From Artemia franciscana (Eukaryota; Arthropoda; Branchiopoda; Anostraca; Artemiidae), in NCBI RefSeq assembly GCF_032884065.1, contig NC_088873.1, forward strand, positions 496,001 through 560,000: a stretch of DNA of 64,000 nucleotides, given 5' to 3'. Positions 46,001 to 58,804 of the stretch are shown here, in pieces; position 1 is the stretch's first letter, and each line of letters begins with the position of its first letter. The notes under the pieces are model-generated. The model ran no database searches and was not told the DNA's origin. It saw nothing but the letters and a program-made list of their open reading frames with translations. A program made the position numbers and the translations under genes.

Positions 46001-46880
46001 TTTAATTGTTTTGTCTTTGTTTTAAATAGTGCTAGAATATCCTGCGCTCCCTTCGTGGAAATTATCTAACCCCATGACAAATTCCTCCATGCAAAGATAC
46101 TCCCACGTAACACCCTCCCCTCAACCCCCCCAACCGAAAAAATCCCCATGAAAACGTTTGTACACTTCCCAATAACCATTATTATACCTAAACACTGGTC
46201 AAATTTTTTAACTTGCAGCCCCTCCCCCTTGGACAGTGAGGGTTATGTCGTTCTTAAAGACATTGTTATTAGGTTTTTTGACTATGCTGAACAAAATGAC
46301 TACCTCAAAATTTTGATCCGTTGACATTGGGATAAAAATGAGCGTGGGAGGGGGTCTAGGTGCCCTCTAATTTTTTCGGTCACTTAGAAAGGGCACCCTA
46401 ATTTTTAATTTCCGTCAGAATGAGTCCTGTCACGACATTCTAGCACCACTGGGTCGATACGATCACCCCTGGGAAAAAAAAAAACAACAAATAGACACGC
46501 ACCCTAGATCGGTCTTTTGGCAAAAAATACGAAATTACACGTTTTTTATACATAGAAGCTTCAAACTTCTACAGTAGGGTTCTCTGATACGCTGAATGAG
46601 GTGATGTGATTTTCCTTAATATTCCATGACTTTTAGGGGGTGTTTCCAAACTATTTTCCAAAATAAGGCAAATTTTCTCACCCTCGTAACTTTTGATGAG
46701 TAAGACTCATCAAATCTTTTGATTGATTAAGCTTATATATTTAAAATCATCGTAAAAATACAATTTTTTTGATGTATCTATTAGTACCAAAATTCCGTTT
46801 TTTAGAGTTTCGTTTACTATTGAGCCAGGTCGCTCCTCACTATACAGCGTTACCACGAACTGTTTGATAACAGTGAAAAA
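46000..46880 (-). repeat. Family A copy, reverse, near full length
   Basis: Tail to head in reverse (AATAGTGCTAGAATATCCTG...), ending TGAGCCAGGTCGCTCCTCAC and GCGTTACCACGAACTGTTTG. A Family B foldback abuts the tail side. Confidence 0.8.
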
Positions 46881-49630
46881 GCATGTACTTCAATGGGTGT
46901 GAATTGTGTTGTTTGTTGTAAATCCAGACTGGAACGCAAATAAAGCCTGGATCCTCCACGTTGAGACATAAATAAAAATTCAGTGTGGAATATATTTGTG
47001 TGTGGGTGGGAAGACAACAAATATCGTAGAGTTTTGTGCTAACTATTACTGAGGAGAAATAAGATAGGGGGAGACAGGCTATAAAATATGCCCTTCTTTC
47101 TGGGCATAAATTTTTAATGAAAATTTGACTTTCCAAATATCTTAGCATTGAGGGAAATGTATTAAAGAATTTTTTTCAAAGAAAATAACGGCCATATTAA
47201 GCTTAATATCAGAGATAAATACCTGAAATAACTCAAACACGAAACGACCAGAAATTACTGTTAAAGAAGAAACAAAACCCAAAACGAACACAAATTAAAT
47301 AAATAATAAAAAAACATCCAGCAGGTACTAACATAAATAAATAAATCATAAAAACCAGTAAAGCTTAAATTGAATATGCAAATCAGGCTTAAATCGAATA
47401 ACAACCTTTTTTTATTGAATTATAAAAAAGCCCTAAAACGAACATAAATTAAATAAACAATCACAGCAAATAATCATACCACAGGCACCAATATTTTTTC
47501 TGACGCCCTCATTCCTTGTTTTTTTTCTGTTTTTCAATCTTGTTTTTAAAATAAATTTCTCAGTTTGGTCAATTTTTGGCGTCCTTGCCAAATTGCGCCC
47601 CTCCAAGATTTGCTTATTGGTGCCCTAGTCACATACCCCCCCCCCGCTCCTGGCTAAGGTCTATGGATTCAGATATTGGAATATATGGTCACCTGGTTCA
47701 AGTCTCCATGGCTATCTTCAAAGTCACACTCCATAGACTGTACTCCAACCGAAGTCTTGCAATCCATTAGAAACTGCTCTCACGAACGGGGAAACAACTG
47801 AAAAATTTCAAGTACTTAACCTTATTTATAAAGCTCAGTCATTTGAGTCAGTACTTAATTAGATTTTTATCCTATTATATTTTATTGGGTAGCCTCGTAG
47901 ACTAGTTTTGGCTAGTTTGATTGATGTTCAGGGAATATTTACACTCAATATATATTCTTATTTTAATAACACATATTCGGAACACAAATTTGTTTTTTGT
48001 TCACATCCTATTACCCTTCAAAGCACGCATGGAATAGTATTCAAATTTCTACAAAAACAGGCGTTATAAGGCACAACTAGATTTAATGTTTACAAGAAAT
48101 TATCCAAAACAGATTCTTAAGCAAGAAAAAAAAATGTCCATTGGTGTTGTATACGCACTAAATTTAACTTTTAAATTTTCAAGATATTTGCAGTAAAAGT
48201 TTTTACTTCACGATTGGAATATAACAAGGGTAAAATGCCAAGGAAGTAAATTTTTAAGAACTTTTCTTTCTGTATATTCTGGCCATGAAACATCTTGTCC
48301 CTATATCTTTGAAAATGCTTATATTTAGTTGATTCTTTTGCCTCTGTCTACTTTTAATTTTTAAGCCGCACATATCTACGGCATTCTTTGGTTATGTAAA
48401 AGCATGGGGCTTGGCTTTTTGGGGCCCTATTTACCGTCAGCCCAGGAAAGCTTCAAACTTATCAATGTCGTCACGTTCAGTGTCATCACTTATTCAACGT
48501 CGTCACATTAGACAAATTTCTGGGTCTCTCAACTTCTTTCCCTTTCTAGCAAAGATCTTCGATCCCTATATCCCAGGCGAAGATCATTGAAAGCTTGAAG
48601 CCAATCAGAAAACATTTTTCACTCGTTCCTGGAACCCGCTTGCAAGGAATTGGTATTTCAATTAAGAAAGATATTTTCAAGGGTACAAAACTTCTATTCA
48701 GATTTTTTTGTGAGATGGATTTTTCATCACCCAGGGGCACAACCTAAATATTATATTTACTGTAAACATAATGCAAAACAAATTGTTCAGCGTAATATTT
48801 TCCAACTTATCGGCCACCTAAGAGCTCACTTCCGTCTTGACCGAAGTTGTCGTATAGTGGCATAGAATGATTGTAACTGCTGTCTTACTCTGCTTTATTA
48901 CTTGAGGAACCACAGGCGCTTCAAATTGTCTTTCAAAAAAGTCCTTGGCAGACTCTCGGTGACACAATCTACCACTTTCTAAAAATAACTGTATTGAAAA
49001 GCTTCATTTGATTGTTTGTTCGATGAGCATATATGTTTGCCCCTAAACTCCCCCAGCTATTACCACCCAGGACCGTACCTAAGGGGGAGTGGGGCAACCA
49101 GGGCAGTTTGTCTTATTGTCATGGCTTCGGGGTGTTGTGGCTGGGGAATTGTCCACTTTGATCCAATTGATCACTTTGATTCGGTTTGTTTTACTTATAA
49201 ATGAGTCGGGAGGAAAGCGTTGTCACTATTTTAACCAGGGCGCCACCAGCCGTAGGAACGGCCACATTGACAACCCTGTTGATGATGTAAAGTATGACAT
49301 AATTACGAATGACAAGATTATAACAAGCAGTCCTTGTTTGCTGAGCGGTTGCGAAAAAGTCACAGGAAGAGAGAACAAACGATATTCATTTTCTTCTAAT
49401 TTCTTGATTGATTCTTAGAAGGTACACACGTAGGATTTTTTCAGTGGTGGGGAGGATAATATGGACCTAACTTAACTTGATAGTTGGAAGGAAGTGACTG
49501 GAAATTCAGAAAACTTTAGAACTCCAGAGGAGGTCGTATGTCCTCCCCGCCCCGCGCGCATCCCTGGTTAACGGGAGGCAATTTCAACTACTTTTATAGT
49601 CGTTTATATATTGGAAGATGGTTGGAATAG
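46881..49630. other. spacer without recognised genes
   Basis: Open frames here (for example 46840-47148 and 48546-48740 minus, 49089-49418 plus) show no motif, repeat or splice structure I can support. It contains C-runs near 47638 and A-rich patches. Confidence 0.4.
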
Positions 49631-51245
49631 TTTTAGAATAAAACAATTTGTGGAGTTGCTGATGATGTCTTAGGGATGAAAGCTAGGACTGCAGCTAGGA
49701 ATAATAGTGAAAAAGCTTTATGTTTGATGACGAGGAGAAGGGACTTGTACAAGAGTCATCTGAGTGATAGATCATATGAAAACAAAAGGAATGTTAAGAA
49801 GTGGAGAAAGCGTTAAAATATGAACTAAGGAGGTGTTAACTAGACGGCATAATAGTAAAATATTGTACTGATATGTTAATAAATTCAGAGGTAATAGTCC
49901 GAACTCGTCCAAGTTCAAGATTGGAACGGGGCTACAATTAGTGATAAGGAAAGAGCTAAGAGAGATGGGCAAAATATTTTGAGAATGTACTAAACCGAGA
50001 TAGAGTTGAAGAAAAAAATATAGAGGAAGATGAAAAAGTTAGTGATACCTTGGATATGAAGGAAGATTTGTTTTGTGAGGAAGAATTAAAGACAGTACTA
50101 AAAGGACTAAAAGAAGAAAGACAGTACTAAAAGATTAAAAAATGATAAGGCTGCTGGTATTGATAGTATAGTAAATGGGTTTCTTAAATATGGGGCTTTT
50201 GAGGTAAGAAATAAGCTACTGAAGATTACGAATATTATTTTTTGAAAAAGGGAAAGTACCTAACGATTTTAGGAAAACCTTAATTAAACCGCTATATAAA
50301 AAATTGTAATAAGAGTTAGTGTGGTAATTATCGAGGCATTAGTCTGGTCTCTGTAGGTAGCAAATTACTTAATAATATGATACTTTTTAGACTGAGAGAT
50401 GCTGTAGACAAAGTTTTAAGAGAAGAACAGTGTGGTTATAGAAAAGGTAGAGGATCTGTCGACCAAACTTTTACTCTTAGGTTAATAAAGGTTTTGCGAG
50501 TCCAGGGTGGTGAATAAATTTGAAAACTAATGCTAAGAAGACTAAGTGACGTAGGCTATGAATAAGTGAAGATGAAAAGGTGACGTTGGGTAACGAAAAG
50601 ATTGATCAGGTGGGCAGCTCTACTTACCTTTTGAGTATTATTACTAAAGATAGTGGGAACAGTGAAGATACTAAAAGTGGAATAGCCAAGGCTCATGGTA
50701 TTTGTTCCCAGTTAAAAAAAGTTTGGAAGAATAGGATGATAAGTCTGTAAACCAAGACTAGAATATTGGACGCTACAGTGGTAAAATATGACCCTGAAGC
50801 ACGGGTGCTCTGAAAAGCAGACAAAGGTTTCCTAAATGTTCTCCAGAGAAATTGCCTGTTGTCCACATCCAGACTACTTGCGGATGGTTTTGGGTACCCG
50901 GCTGACTGACCGTATTTCAAATAGTAGGCTGTACGAAAAATGTAGTTCAATCCCGCTTTCTAGGGCTATAATGAAAGAAAGATTGAGATGGCTAGCCAGG
51001 TTCTGCGGATGAAGGATGACAGATTGTCCTTTTCGGCCAATCGTCTAAGGCTAAGCGGAAAGCAAGTAGTCGTCGTCTGGGGTGGGAGGATGTCATAAAG
51101 AAAGATTTAAAGGATAGGGGAAATTCCTGGGAGGGTGTAAAAACAGAGGCTTTAAAACAGATTGGGATGAAGGAGGAGCGTGCGTAGCTGTGATAATCTC
51201 AAATGGTTCGGTGCTGCGGTGAGTTGATGGTAGTAGTAGTAATTC
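49630..51245 (+). pseudogene. RTE-like LINE, long but heavily mutated copy
   Basis: This is the same element family as 39790-42372, here on the plus strand. Recognisable pieces in order: ARNNSEKALCLMTRRRDLYK and VEKALKYELRR (linker), EDLFCEEELKTVLKGLKEE, VGSKLLNNMILFRLRDAVDK, VLREEQCGYRKGRGSVDQTF (near 50400-50470). The RT palm including YADD is deleted between about 50500 and 50515. Then KTNAKKTK, ISEDEKVTLGNEKIDQVGSS, AKAHGICSQLKKVWKNRMIS, and a C-terminal region with RLRWLARF- and RPRLGWEDVIKKDLK-like strings. The 3' end has a GTAGTAGTAGTAA tail near 51230. Stops and shifts throughout. Confidence 0.8.
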
Positions 51246-51975
51246 ATAGTTCTGAAATTAGGTTTAAATTTGTTTGAATGAAGTGTCTTGGATATGAAGA
51301 CCCTAGGTCAAACCTGCTAGGGCGTTTTAAGTTTTCTCTTATATGACTTATTATGTATTTTTTTTTCCGAGACATAAGAAATATTCAAATTTTCGCTGAA
51401 TCGGTTTTTCAATTGTGGGACAAATTTCATAACCCTAACCATCACCCATTTCCTTATATGGCTACATCAATGTCTTGGTCCCACTTCATCATTCCTAGAG
51501 CTCTAACCTTCTTATGACATAAAAAATGAGTCTTCCATGAAATGTAATGATTAAAGAATAATTCTCGCCATTTTCTTATAATATTCTTGTTTTGGACTGC
51601 CTGACAAATCTCCTATATTTCAGGTTTAGAATCACGTTTAAGAATCGATTTTTGAAGCATTAGGATACAAACAAAAAGCTATCAACAAGAAAAGTGAGGT
51701 TTGGGAAGTTTTGAAAGCTTAACCACCTTCTACGGTAATTTTTTTTATGGTTCTTTTTAGTTTTCAGTTAAAAGTGAAAGATTTTCAATTTTATTTCAGT
51801 TTAATTTATGTCAAATTTAGATTTAATTTAGATACAAGGGGGGGGGGGTTGCAAATTTTTCACTATCTTGATCATGTACGTGATATTGCTTTTTTCAGAA
51901 TTAAATAGCGTTTTACCAAATAGTAGCAAGTCTGTGGTTACCGTCTACCCCTGAATCTTTAAGCTAAGGAAGCAA

Positions 51976-52027
51976 TTGATGCTCTGGGTCTTAAAGACCT
52001 TAAGGATCTTTAAGACCCAAGCATCAA
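51976..52027. repeat. 52-base near-perfect palindrome
   Basis: TTGATGCTCTGGGTCTTAAA and its continuation GA pair with TCTTTAAGACCCAAGCATCA plus A, with one bulge. The 8-base centre, CCTTAAGG, is itself palindromic. It could form a long hairpin in RNA or a cruciform in DNA. Confidence 0.8.
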
Positions 52028-52900
52028 ACTTTTGACTCTTGAAAATCATTTTGTTGCATTAAGGAAACTGTCACATTCTCAACATGGAATAGCTATTTCA
52101 AACTATTATTTACCTTGTCGAAGGGTCCTTTATTGATTCGCAAGATCACATTCCATAAACTATCATCTAACTATGATTTACCATAAACTATGATTTAACT
52201 GCAGTAAAACATTTAGAGACTGCTCTCACTAAGTGAAAATAACAAATGGACAATTAAAGTAGTTATTAACTTAATATATGCTATTTGAAACATTAAGAGT
52301 CTCCTTCAGTTGTTTTAATTAGATCTAAACCCTAATGCTAATCATTTGATAAGTCAGTTGACGCATTTGGTCGTCAATTTCCGAGGATATTTATAATTTT
52401 ATTTATGTTTTTGTAATGCGTATTTAATTTGCATGGAAATACTTATGTATATTAAACACTATTGACCTATAATAGGAATAGGCTTAACCAGGTGGCCAGG
52501 GGCGTAATTTGCATTCTTTAATATACCTTTGCCTTTACGGTGTTAAATGGCTCATTTTTTATTTCCATTTTCACTTGACTTGGGAAAATCGGCTCCAACT
52601 TTGCCCCTCTCCCTCCCAGGAATTTAACAAACTATACCACTCTGGTGGGCGGGTCAGAGTACTGGAAGGACCCCCTGTTGATGCATGAGCATAACGCGAC
52701 TAAGTACAAGATCTTGAACATTTAGACATAAGTTGATGTTTTCCTTTTAAGTAAATGATTGATTGAAGGGAAATTTTCCATAAGCTGGCTCATTAGAGAA
52801 AAAATATAGAGTTAATCACATTAGTCTGAAATTGTCAAGGTAACAAAAGGAGTTTAAGGTCCTTTCCTTGTGAAATAGGGCGAAAAATAGGGGAAATATA

Positions 52901-52959
52901 TATCCCCTATATATATAAAATATATATATATATATGAAATATATAGGGGAAATATATAT

Positions 52960-53036
<77 letters not shown>
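52901..53036. repeat. (TA)n microsatellite with interruptions
   Basis: Two ATATAGGGGAAATATATA segments followed by a long pure TA run. Confidence 0.9.
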
Positions 53037-53040
<4 letters not shown>

Positions 53041-53489
53041 AATATTTATTTTTATTTACATTAGATGGAAATAGTGGTGTCGTGTTGGTGGGACAGTTTC
53101 TTCTCCGATTAATTTGGAGAAACAAATTATAATATAACCTATGGCCACTTGACTATCCGGATGTAGACCCCCCCTCCCTAATAAAATATGCTGGAGCTAC
53201 ACCCCTGGGTGGAAAGATTGTTGCATGGCTTTTTGGGTGTTGCCAATTCGCGCGAGAGTTTAAAGAAGAAGGAAAGGCAATTTTCCTTTCCGAATTTTTT
53301 TGGGGGGGGGGGATTTTGCTTCTTTATCAATTCCCCCCTTATAATGCAGAATAAAGCATATGTCAACGGAAATAGTCCTCAAAACGGTAATTTTCAGTAT
53401 AGAGGGGAGGAATATGCCCCCAGAATCCCACTGTTACTTGAAGTCACAATGCTGATACAAATTTTCTCTTGACTAAACAGAGAGGAAAA

Positions 53490-55850
53490 CTACGAAATTT
53501 AAAGTATCAGCACCCATTATCTATTAAGCATTGGGGTTCTTTTTTTTGATCAATTCGAACTAAATTGACTAAATTTTCCTCTCATGGCTATCACTCGACA
53601 ATGCTGAACTAGAGTCAACCCTCTCATGCTAATTCACGGTGGGTTGGGTTCAACCTGTTGGAGGTTCTCTCTCAGGTTAATTCACGGTCGAGGAAGGGGG
53701 AAGCAGTATATTGACAAATTTGGCAATCTATTTACAACTGATTACCCCGCCAAAGAAATGAATATGAACAAAGAAATGAACTCTGTCGGACGTGAGTTAA
53801 GTAAGTTAGTAAGTAAGTCATTAGCTTGCCAAGGCATGAACTATAATTATATGAGATGTTAAATAATATATATCTTTCTTCAACGGCATAAAACCCTTTT
53901 TTGGGGATGAATAGGACAAACTTTAAAATTTCTGAAGAAGAAAAGAAAAACTAATTCCTACCCTCTTTTAAAGTACAAAGTATCTTGAATTCTAAAGGGA
54001 AAAATCGTAGGGCCTCCTCTTCTGAGCCTCCCTCCTGTTTCTAAACTACTTAATATGATGTTTAGGTTATATTTAAGTCTTAGTCCTAGTTTGTCAGTTC
54101 TGAGCATGACTGTGTCAAACAGAATGGTTAAGATTAGAAAAAATACCACCGGCAAAACCATAGAGGGTACGGCCTTGGCCCAAGGGACTTCGTTTTTGTA
54201 AGATTTTTACGAAATTTAAAGTATCAGCACCCGTTATCTATTAAGCATTGGGGTTCTTTTTTTGATCAATTTGAACTAAATTGACAAAAATAGTCTTTGC
54301 ATGTTGCTAGTCATTAGCTAGTCGTGCCCAGCTACTGGGCATGACTGGGAGGCCGTGCCCAGCGGAGAACCTTCCAAGCACTGGTGGGAAAGCTTTTCTG
54401 ACCACCCCACCCAAGTACTGCTCATGACTGCAACAAACAGGGAGGCATACCGAAAATACTGTTATGATGCGATTAGAAAAGAAGCCCCGAATCGGCCAAC
54501 TCTGTCGGACGGGAGTTAAGTAAGTTAGTAAGTAAGTCGTTAGCTTCCCAGGGCATGAACTATAATTATATGAGATGTTAAATAATATATATCTTTCTTC
54601 AACGGCATAAAACCCTTTTTTGGGGATGAATAGGACAAACTTTAAAATTTCTGAAGAAGAAAAGAAAAACTAATTCCTACCCTCTTTTAAAGTACAAAGT
54701 ATCTTGAATTCTAAAGGGAAAAATCGTAGGGCCTCCTCTTCTGAGCCTCCCTCCTGTTTCTAAACTACTTAATATGATGTTTAGGTTATATTTAAGTCTT
54801 AGTCCTAGTTGGTCAGTTCTGAGCATGACTGTGTCAAACAGAATGGTTAAGACTAGAAAAAATACCACCGGCAAAACCATAGAGGGCTAGCACAATCCTT
54901 CAAAAAGCTTACAAGAAAAACTATAAAAATGCATTATTTTTTGGTATTAATCTTTTTTTACGTTTTTACAAGTTGGAAAATCATTTCAGGGGGGTTCAAA
55001 CCCCCTTAACCCTCCTCTTGATCGGCCTTGGCCCAAGGGACTTCGTTTTTGTAAGATTTTTACGAAATTTAAAGTATCAGCACCCGTTATCTATTAAGCA
55101 TTGGGGTTCTTTTTTTAATCAATTCGAACTAAATTGACAAAAATAGTCTTTGCATGTTGCTAGTCATTAGCTAGTCGTGCCCAGCTACTGGGCATGACTG
55201 GGAGGCCGTGCCCAGCGGAGAACCTTCCAAGCACTGGTGGGAAAGCTTTTCTGACCACCCAAGTACTGCTCATGACTGCAACAAACAGGGAGGCATACCG
55301 AAAATACTGTTAAGATGCGATTAGAAAAGAAGCCCCAAATCGGCCAACTCTGTCGGACGGGAGTTAAGTAAGTTAGTGAGATGTTAAATAATATATATCT
55401 TTCTTCAACGGCATAAAACCCTTTTTGGGGATGAATAGGACAAAGTTTAAAATTTCTGAAGAAAAAAAAAACAACTAATTCCAACCCTCTTTTAAAGTAC
55501 GAAGTATCTGGAATTCAAAAGGGAAAAATCGTAGGGCCTCCTCTTCTGAGCCTCCCTCCTGTTTCTAAACTACTTAATATGATATTTAGGTTATATTTAA
55601 GTCTTAGTTCTAGTTGGTCAGTTCTGAGCATGACTGTGTCAAACAGAATGGTTAAGATTAGAAAAAATTCCACCGGCAAAACCATAGAAGGCTAGCACAA
55701 TCCTTCAAAAAGCTTACGAGAAAAACTATAAAAATGCATAATTTTTTTATATTCATCTTTTTACGTTTTTACAAGTTGGACAACCCTCCCCCTTGATACG
55801 GCCTTGGCCCAAGGGACTTATTTTTTGTAAGATTTTGAAATTTAGGTTTT
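53490..55850 (+). repeat. three-copy tandem duplication (about 720-850 bp unit)
   Basis: AAAGTATCAGCACCCRTTAT recurs at 53501, 54218 and 55071, and CTCTGTCGGACG at 53781, 54500 and 55348. Units 1 and 2 are nearly identical over 400 bases. Unit 2 carries a ~130-base extra segment (GCTAGCACAATCCTTCAAAA...), which unit 3 shares. A minus-strand frame of 67 codons is repeated in units 1 and 2 with two differences. It has no recognised motif and I do not call it a gene. High identity points to a recent duplication. Confidence 0.85.
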
Positions 55851-56329
55851 TAGGGAGATTAGAAACGACTAGGTGTATGTTGAGCCATCGAATTCCTGTT
55901 GAATAAAAAACCATTATCTCCTTCAATTTTTCTATGCCAATATACCAGAGTATATTGCCACCATGTTAACAACCCTTAAAGGTTGGGGCTGGATAGCATA
56001 TTGGGTTTGAAGATCTGATTCTATTATTCTAGAAGGCAGTCATGGAACCCATAGGGTGGAGGGTAGAAGGGGACCATGTTCCCAACTTGGAAATTAGGAA
56101 CTTTAAATTATTTATAAGGGAACTAAAGGAAAAAGAGTAGAGTAGGTAAAACCATGGAAGAAAAGGTGTGTTGGCCCGTGAGTACAAATTTGTGACTTGA
56201 GTTACCCCTTTTCAGTTTTCCACAAGTACTTTTTATATATGATTTATTGGAGTAAGAAAACTAAAATTCGATTCTTCATTGTAACGAATGGTCAGTAAAT
56301 AGCGATCCTTATCAATAACACACCGACAA
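55851..56329. other. spacer, no feature seen
   Basis: Nothing recognised between the tandem triplication and the CA-rich tract. Confidence 0.4.
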
Positions 56330-56830
56330 ACACACAACGACACACACATACATACATATACACACACCAACACATATAAGCACACACACACTCATCGTCG
56401 CCCAAACACACACACACCGTCAAACGAATACGCACATCGACAAACATACAAACACTGATAACGACACCCACACAAACTGATACATGCACACTCACCGATG
56501 TACACATACACACACACACACACCGACATATACACACACAGTGACATATACACACACCGATACGCACATATACATCACCATACACACACACCAACACACA
56601 CGTACACACCAACACACAAATACGTGGTCCGACACACACACATATATAATATCGATAAACACACAAACATATATCGACATGCACACACAAACCATCACAC
56701 ATACACACACCGACACACGCACACATAGTAACATACACACACCGACGCAAACACACACGCGCCAACAAATACACACACCAAAACACACAAACCGATACAC
56801 ACAGACACACACACGAATTTTATACACACC
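56330..56830. repeat. degenerate (CA)n-rich tract with CACCGACA units
   Basis: About 500 bases of ACACACAC interrupted by CCGACA, CCAACA and TATA. His/Thr-rich and Cys/Val-rich frames on the two strands are artefacts of composition. Confidence 0.9.
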
Positions 56831-56879
56831 AGTATTGCAATGACGCTGTCACAGTTATCACAGTTGTGTGGAAAAATTG

Positions 56880-57354
56880 GAGATTTTTATGTATGGAGAG
56901 GTTTATATTAAATTGCTTAAAGAGCAAAAAACTGGTAATTGCATATATTTTGACAAGGGATTACAACAATTCAAAAACATTAAAAAAGAAAACAAAAAGT
57001 TTGAAGCTTATTATATATCGTTGTTAGAAATCAGACTTGCGCTAATAATCAAACATCTTTGAATAGATTCTAGTATGAAAAGATATTAAATTGCATAAAC
57101 AGCAAAAACCGGTAGTCACAGAAATATTTCTATATATTTTAACAAGGGATTACACCAATTTAATGAAAAGAAAATCAAAAGTTTGAAGCTTAGTAGAAAT
57201 TGAACTTGCTTTAATAATCAAATATTTTTGAAATGAGTCAGTATGAAAAGACATGAAACTGCAAAAGAACAAATAACTGGTAATTGCAAAAATGTTGGTA
57301 TATATTCTAACAGGGATTACAGGATTTCAGGATAAGGGATTATAACAGTTCAAC
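56880..57354 (+). repeat. tandem ~172-bp repeat, left part (three units)
   Basis: Landmarks AAACTGGTAATTGCATATAT, AAAACCGGTAGTCACAGAAA and AATAACTGGTAATTGCAAAA recur at about 56930, 57107 and 57275, each followed by ...AACA/AGGGATTACA. Between them AAAGTTTGAAGCTTA and TTGCTTTAATAATCAAA-like blocks repeat. The array is interrupted by the next feature. Confidence 0.75.
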
Positions 57355-58530
57355 AAGAGCTAAGAGCTCATATGGCACTCGTGACGAGGTCAGAAGTGCC
57401 AGGAGCTCATACGGCATGAGCTCTAGTAAAATTCTAAGAATCAATAGAATGTTTTAAAAGGAAAATCAGACGCTTAATGCCGGTTGGGATTTAAAATAAG
57501 AGCTCTGAGACACGAAATCTTTCTAAATATCAAAATTCATTAAGATCCAATTAGTCACTCGTAAGTTAAAAATACCTAAATTTTTCTAATTTTCCTCTCC
57601 CTTCAGGCTTCAGGCCCCCAGATGGTTGAATCGGAGAAAAAGACTTTATCTAGTCCCCTTGGGCAGGTCCCTGACACGTCTACGAACTTTCATCGTCCTA
57701 GCACGTCCAGAAGCACCGAACTCGCCAAAGAACTAGACCCCCTTAACTCCCCCAAAGAGAGCGGATCCATTCCGGTTACGTCAATCACGTATCTACGACA
57801 TTTGCTTATTCTACCCACCAAGTTTCATCCAGATCTCTCGACTCAAAGCATTTCCAAGATTTCTGGTTCCCCCCTCCAACTCCCCCCAATGTTATCAGAT
57901 CTGGTCGGGATTTAAAATAAGAGCTCTGTGACATGTGTTCCTTCTAAATATAAGATTTCATTAAGATCCGGTGACCCGTTCTTAAGTTAAAAATACCTCA
58001 ATTTTTCTAATTATTCCGAATTAACACCACCTCCAACCTCCAACTCCCCCAAAGAGAGCGGATTCAGTCCGATGATGTCAATAATGTATCTAGGAATTGT
58101 GCTTATTCTTCCCACCAAGTTTTATCCTGATCCCTCCACTCTAAGCATTTTCCAAGGTTTCCGGTCCTCCCAACTTCCCCCAATGACACTATATCCGGTC
58201 AGGATCTTAAAAGGGTGTTCTGAGCTACGGGGTCCTTCTAAATATGAAATTTCATTAAGATCCGTTCACTCCTTCGCAAGTTAAAAATACCTCAGTTTTA
58301 CAAATTTTTCAGAAGTAATTCTCCCCCAATTCTCCCAAAGAGAGCAGATCCGTTCAGCTTATGTCAGTCACGTATCTGGGACTTGTGCTTATTTGTCTCA
58401 CCAAGATCCTATTTCTAAATTAATCTGTTCTGATCCCTGATACGCATGCCAGATTTCGACGTCCTAGCTTATCTGGAAGTACCTGAAAACCGGGACCGAC
58501 AGAATTTGCGATCGCTATATGTCACTTGGT
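57355..58530 (+). repeat. composite repeat D, copy 2 (both ends present)
   Basis: Starts AAGAGCTAAGAGCTCATATG, as in copy 1. It contains three D modules (near 57482, 57903, 58197) and ends after GACCGACAGAATTTGCGATC and GCTATATGTCACTTGGT. The ~172-bp tandem array resumes directly to its right, so this copy looks like an insertion with definable ends. No TIR, LTR or coding region was seen. Confidence 0.8.
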
Positions 58531-58637
58531 AAATACCAAATACCATAAAACATTAAAAAAGAAAACCAAAAGTTGAAGCTTAATAGATACCGCTGTTAGG
58601 AATCGGACCTGCTTTACTAATCAAAAATCTTTGAGAA

Positions 58638-58640
<3 letters not shown>
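58531..58640 (+). repeat. tandem ~172-bp repeat, right part
   Basis: ATTAAAAAAGAAAACCAAAA, GTTGAAGCTTAATAGATACC and CTTTACTAATCAAAAATCTT continue the unit seen at 56880-57354, ending in a (TA)n tract. Confidence 0.7.

Positions 58641-58674
<34 letters not shown>
58641..58674. repeat. (TA)n microsatellite
   Basis: Seventeen TA units immediately after the interrupted tandem array. Confidence 0.95.
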
Positions 58675-58681
<7 letters not shown>

Positions 58682-58804
58682 ATTGTACAATTATAAATTG
58701 TGCAACTATTATCCGTTGAGAAAAATAGCGAAGCTTACAACTAAACTGAATCTCAAGTAAGAAACACGAAGAAAAAATTAACCACAAGCCATCATGAAAA
58801 CATT

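Larger units (their letters stand above)
51246..53480. other. AT-rich spacer, no gene recognised
   Basis: Apart from the palindrome at 51976 and the (TA)n tract at 52.9 kb, listed separately, nothing stands out. Near 52170 a TAAACTATGATTTA string is locally duplicated. Confidence 0.4.

Noticed and set aside
54677-54880. 67-residue minus-strand protein, repeated at 53958
   Set aside because: Its conservation is due to the recent tandem duplication; no motif, start context or splice evidence.
56292-56843. Cys/Val-rich 172-residue and His/Thr-rich 119-residue frames
   Set aside because: Artefacts of a degenerate CA tract open in several frames on both strands.
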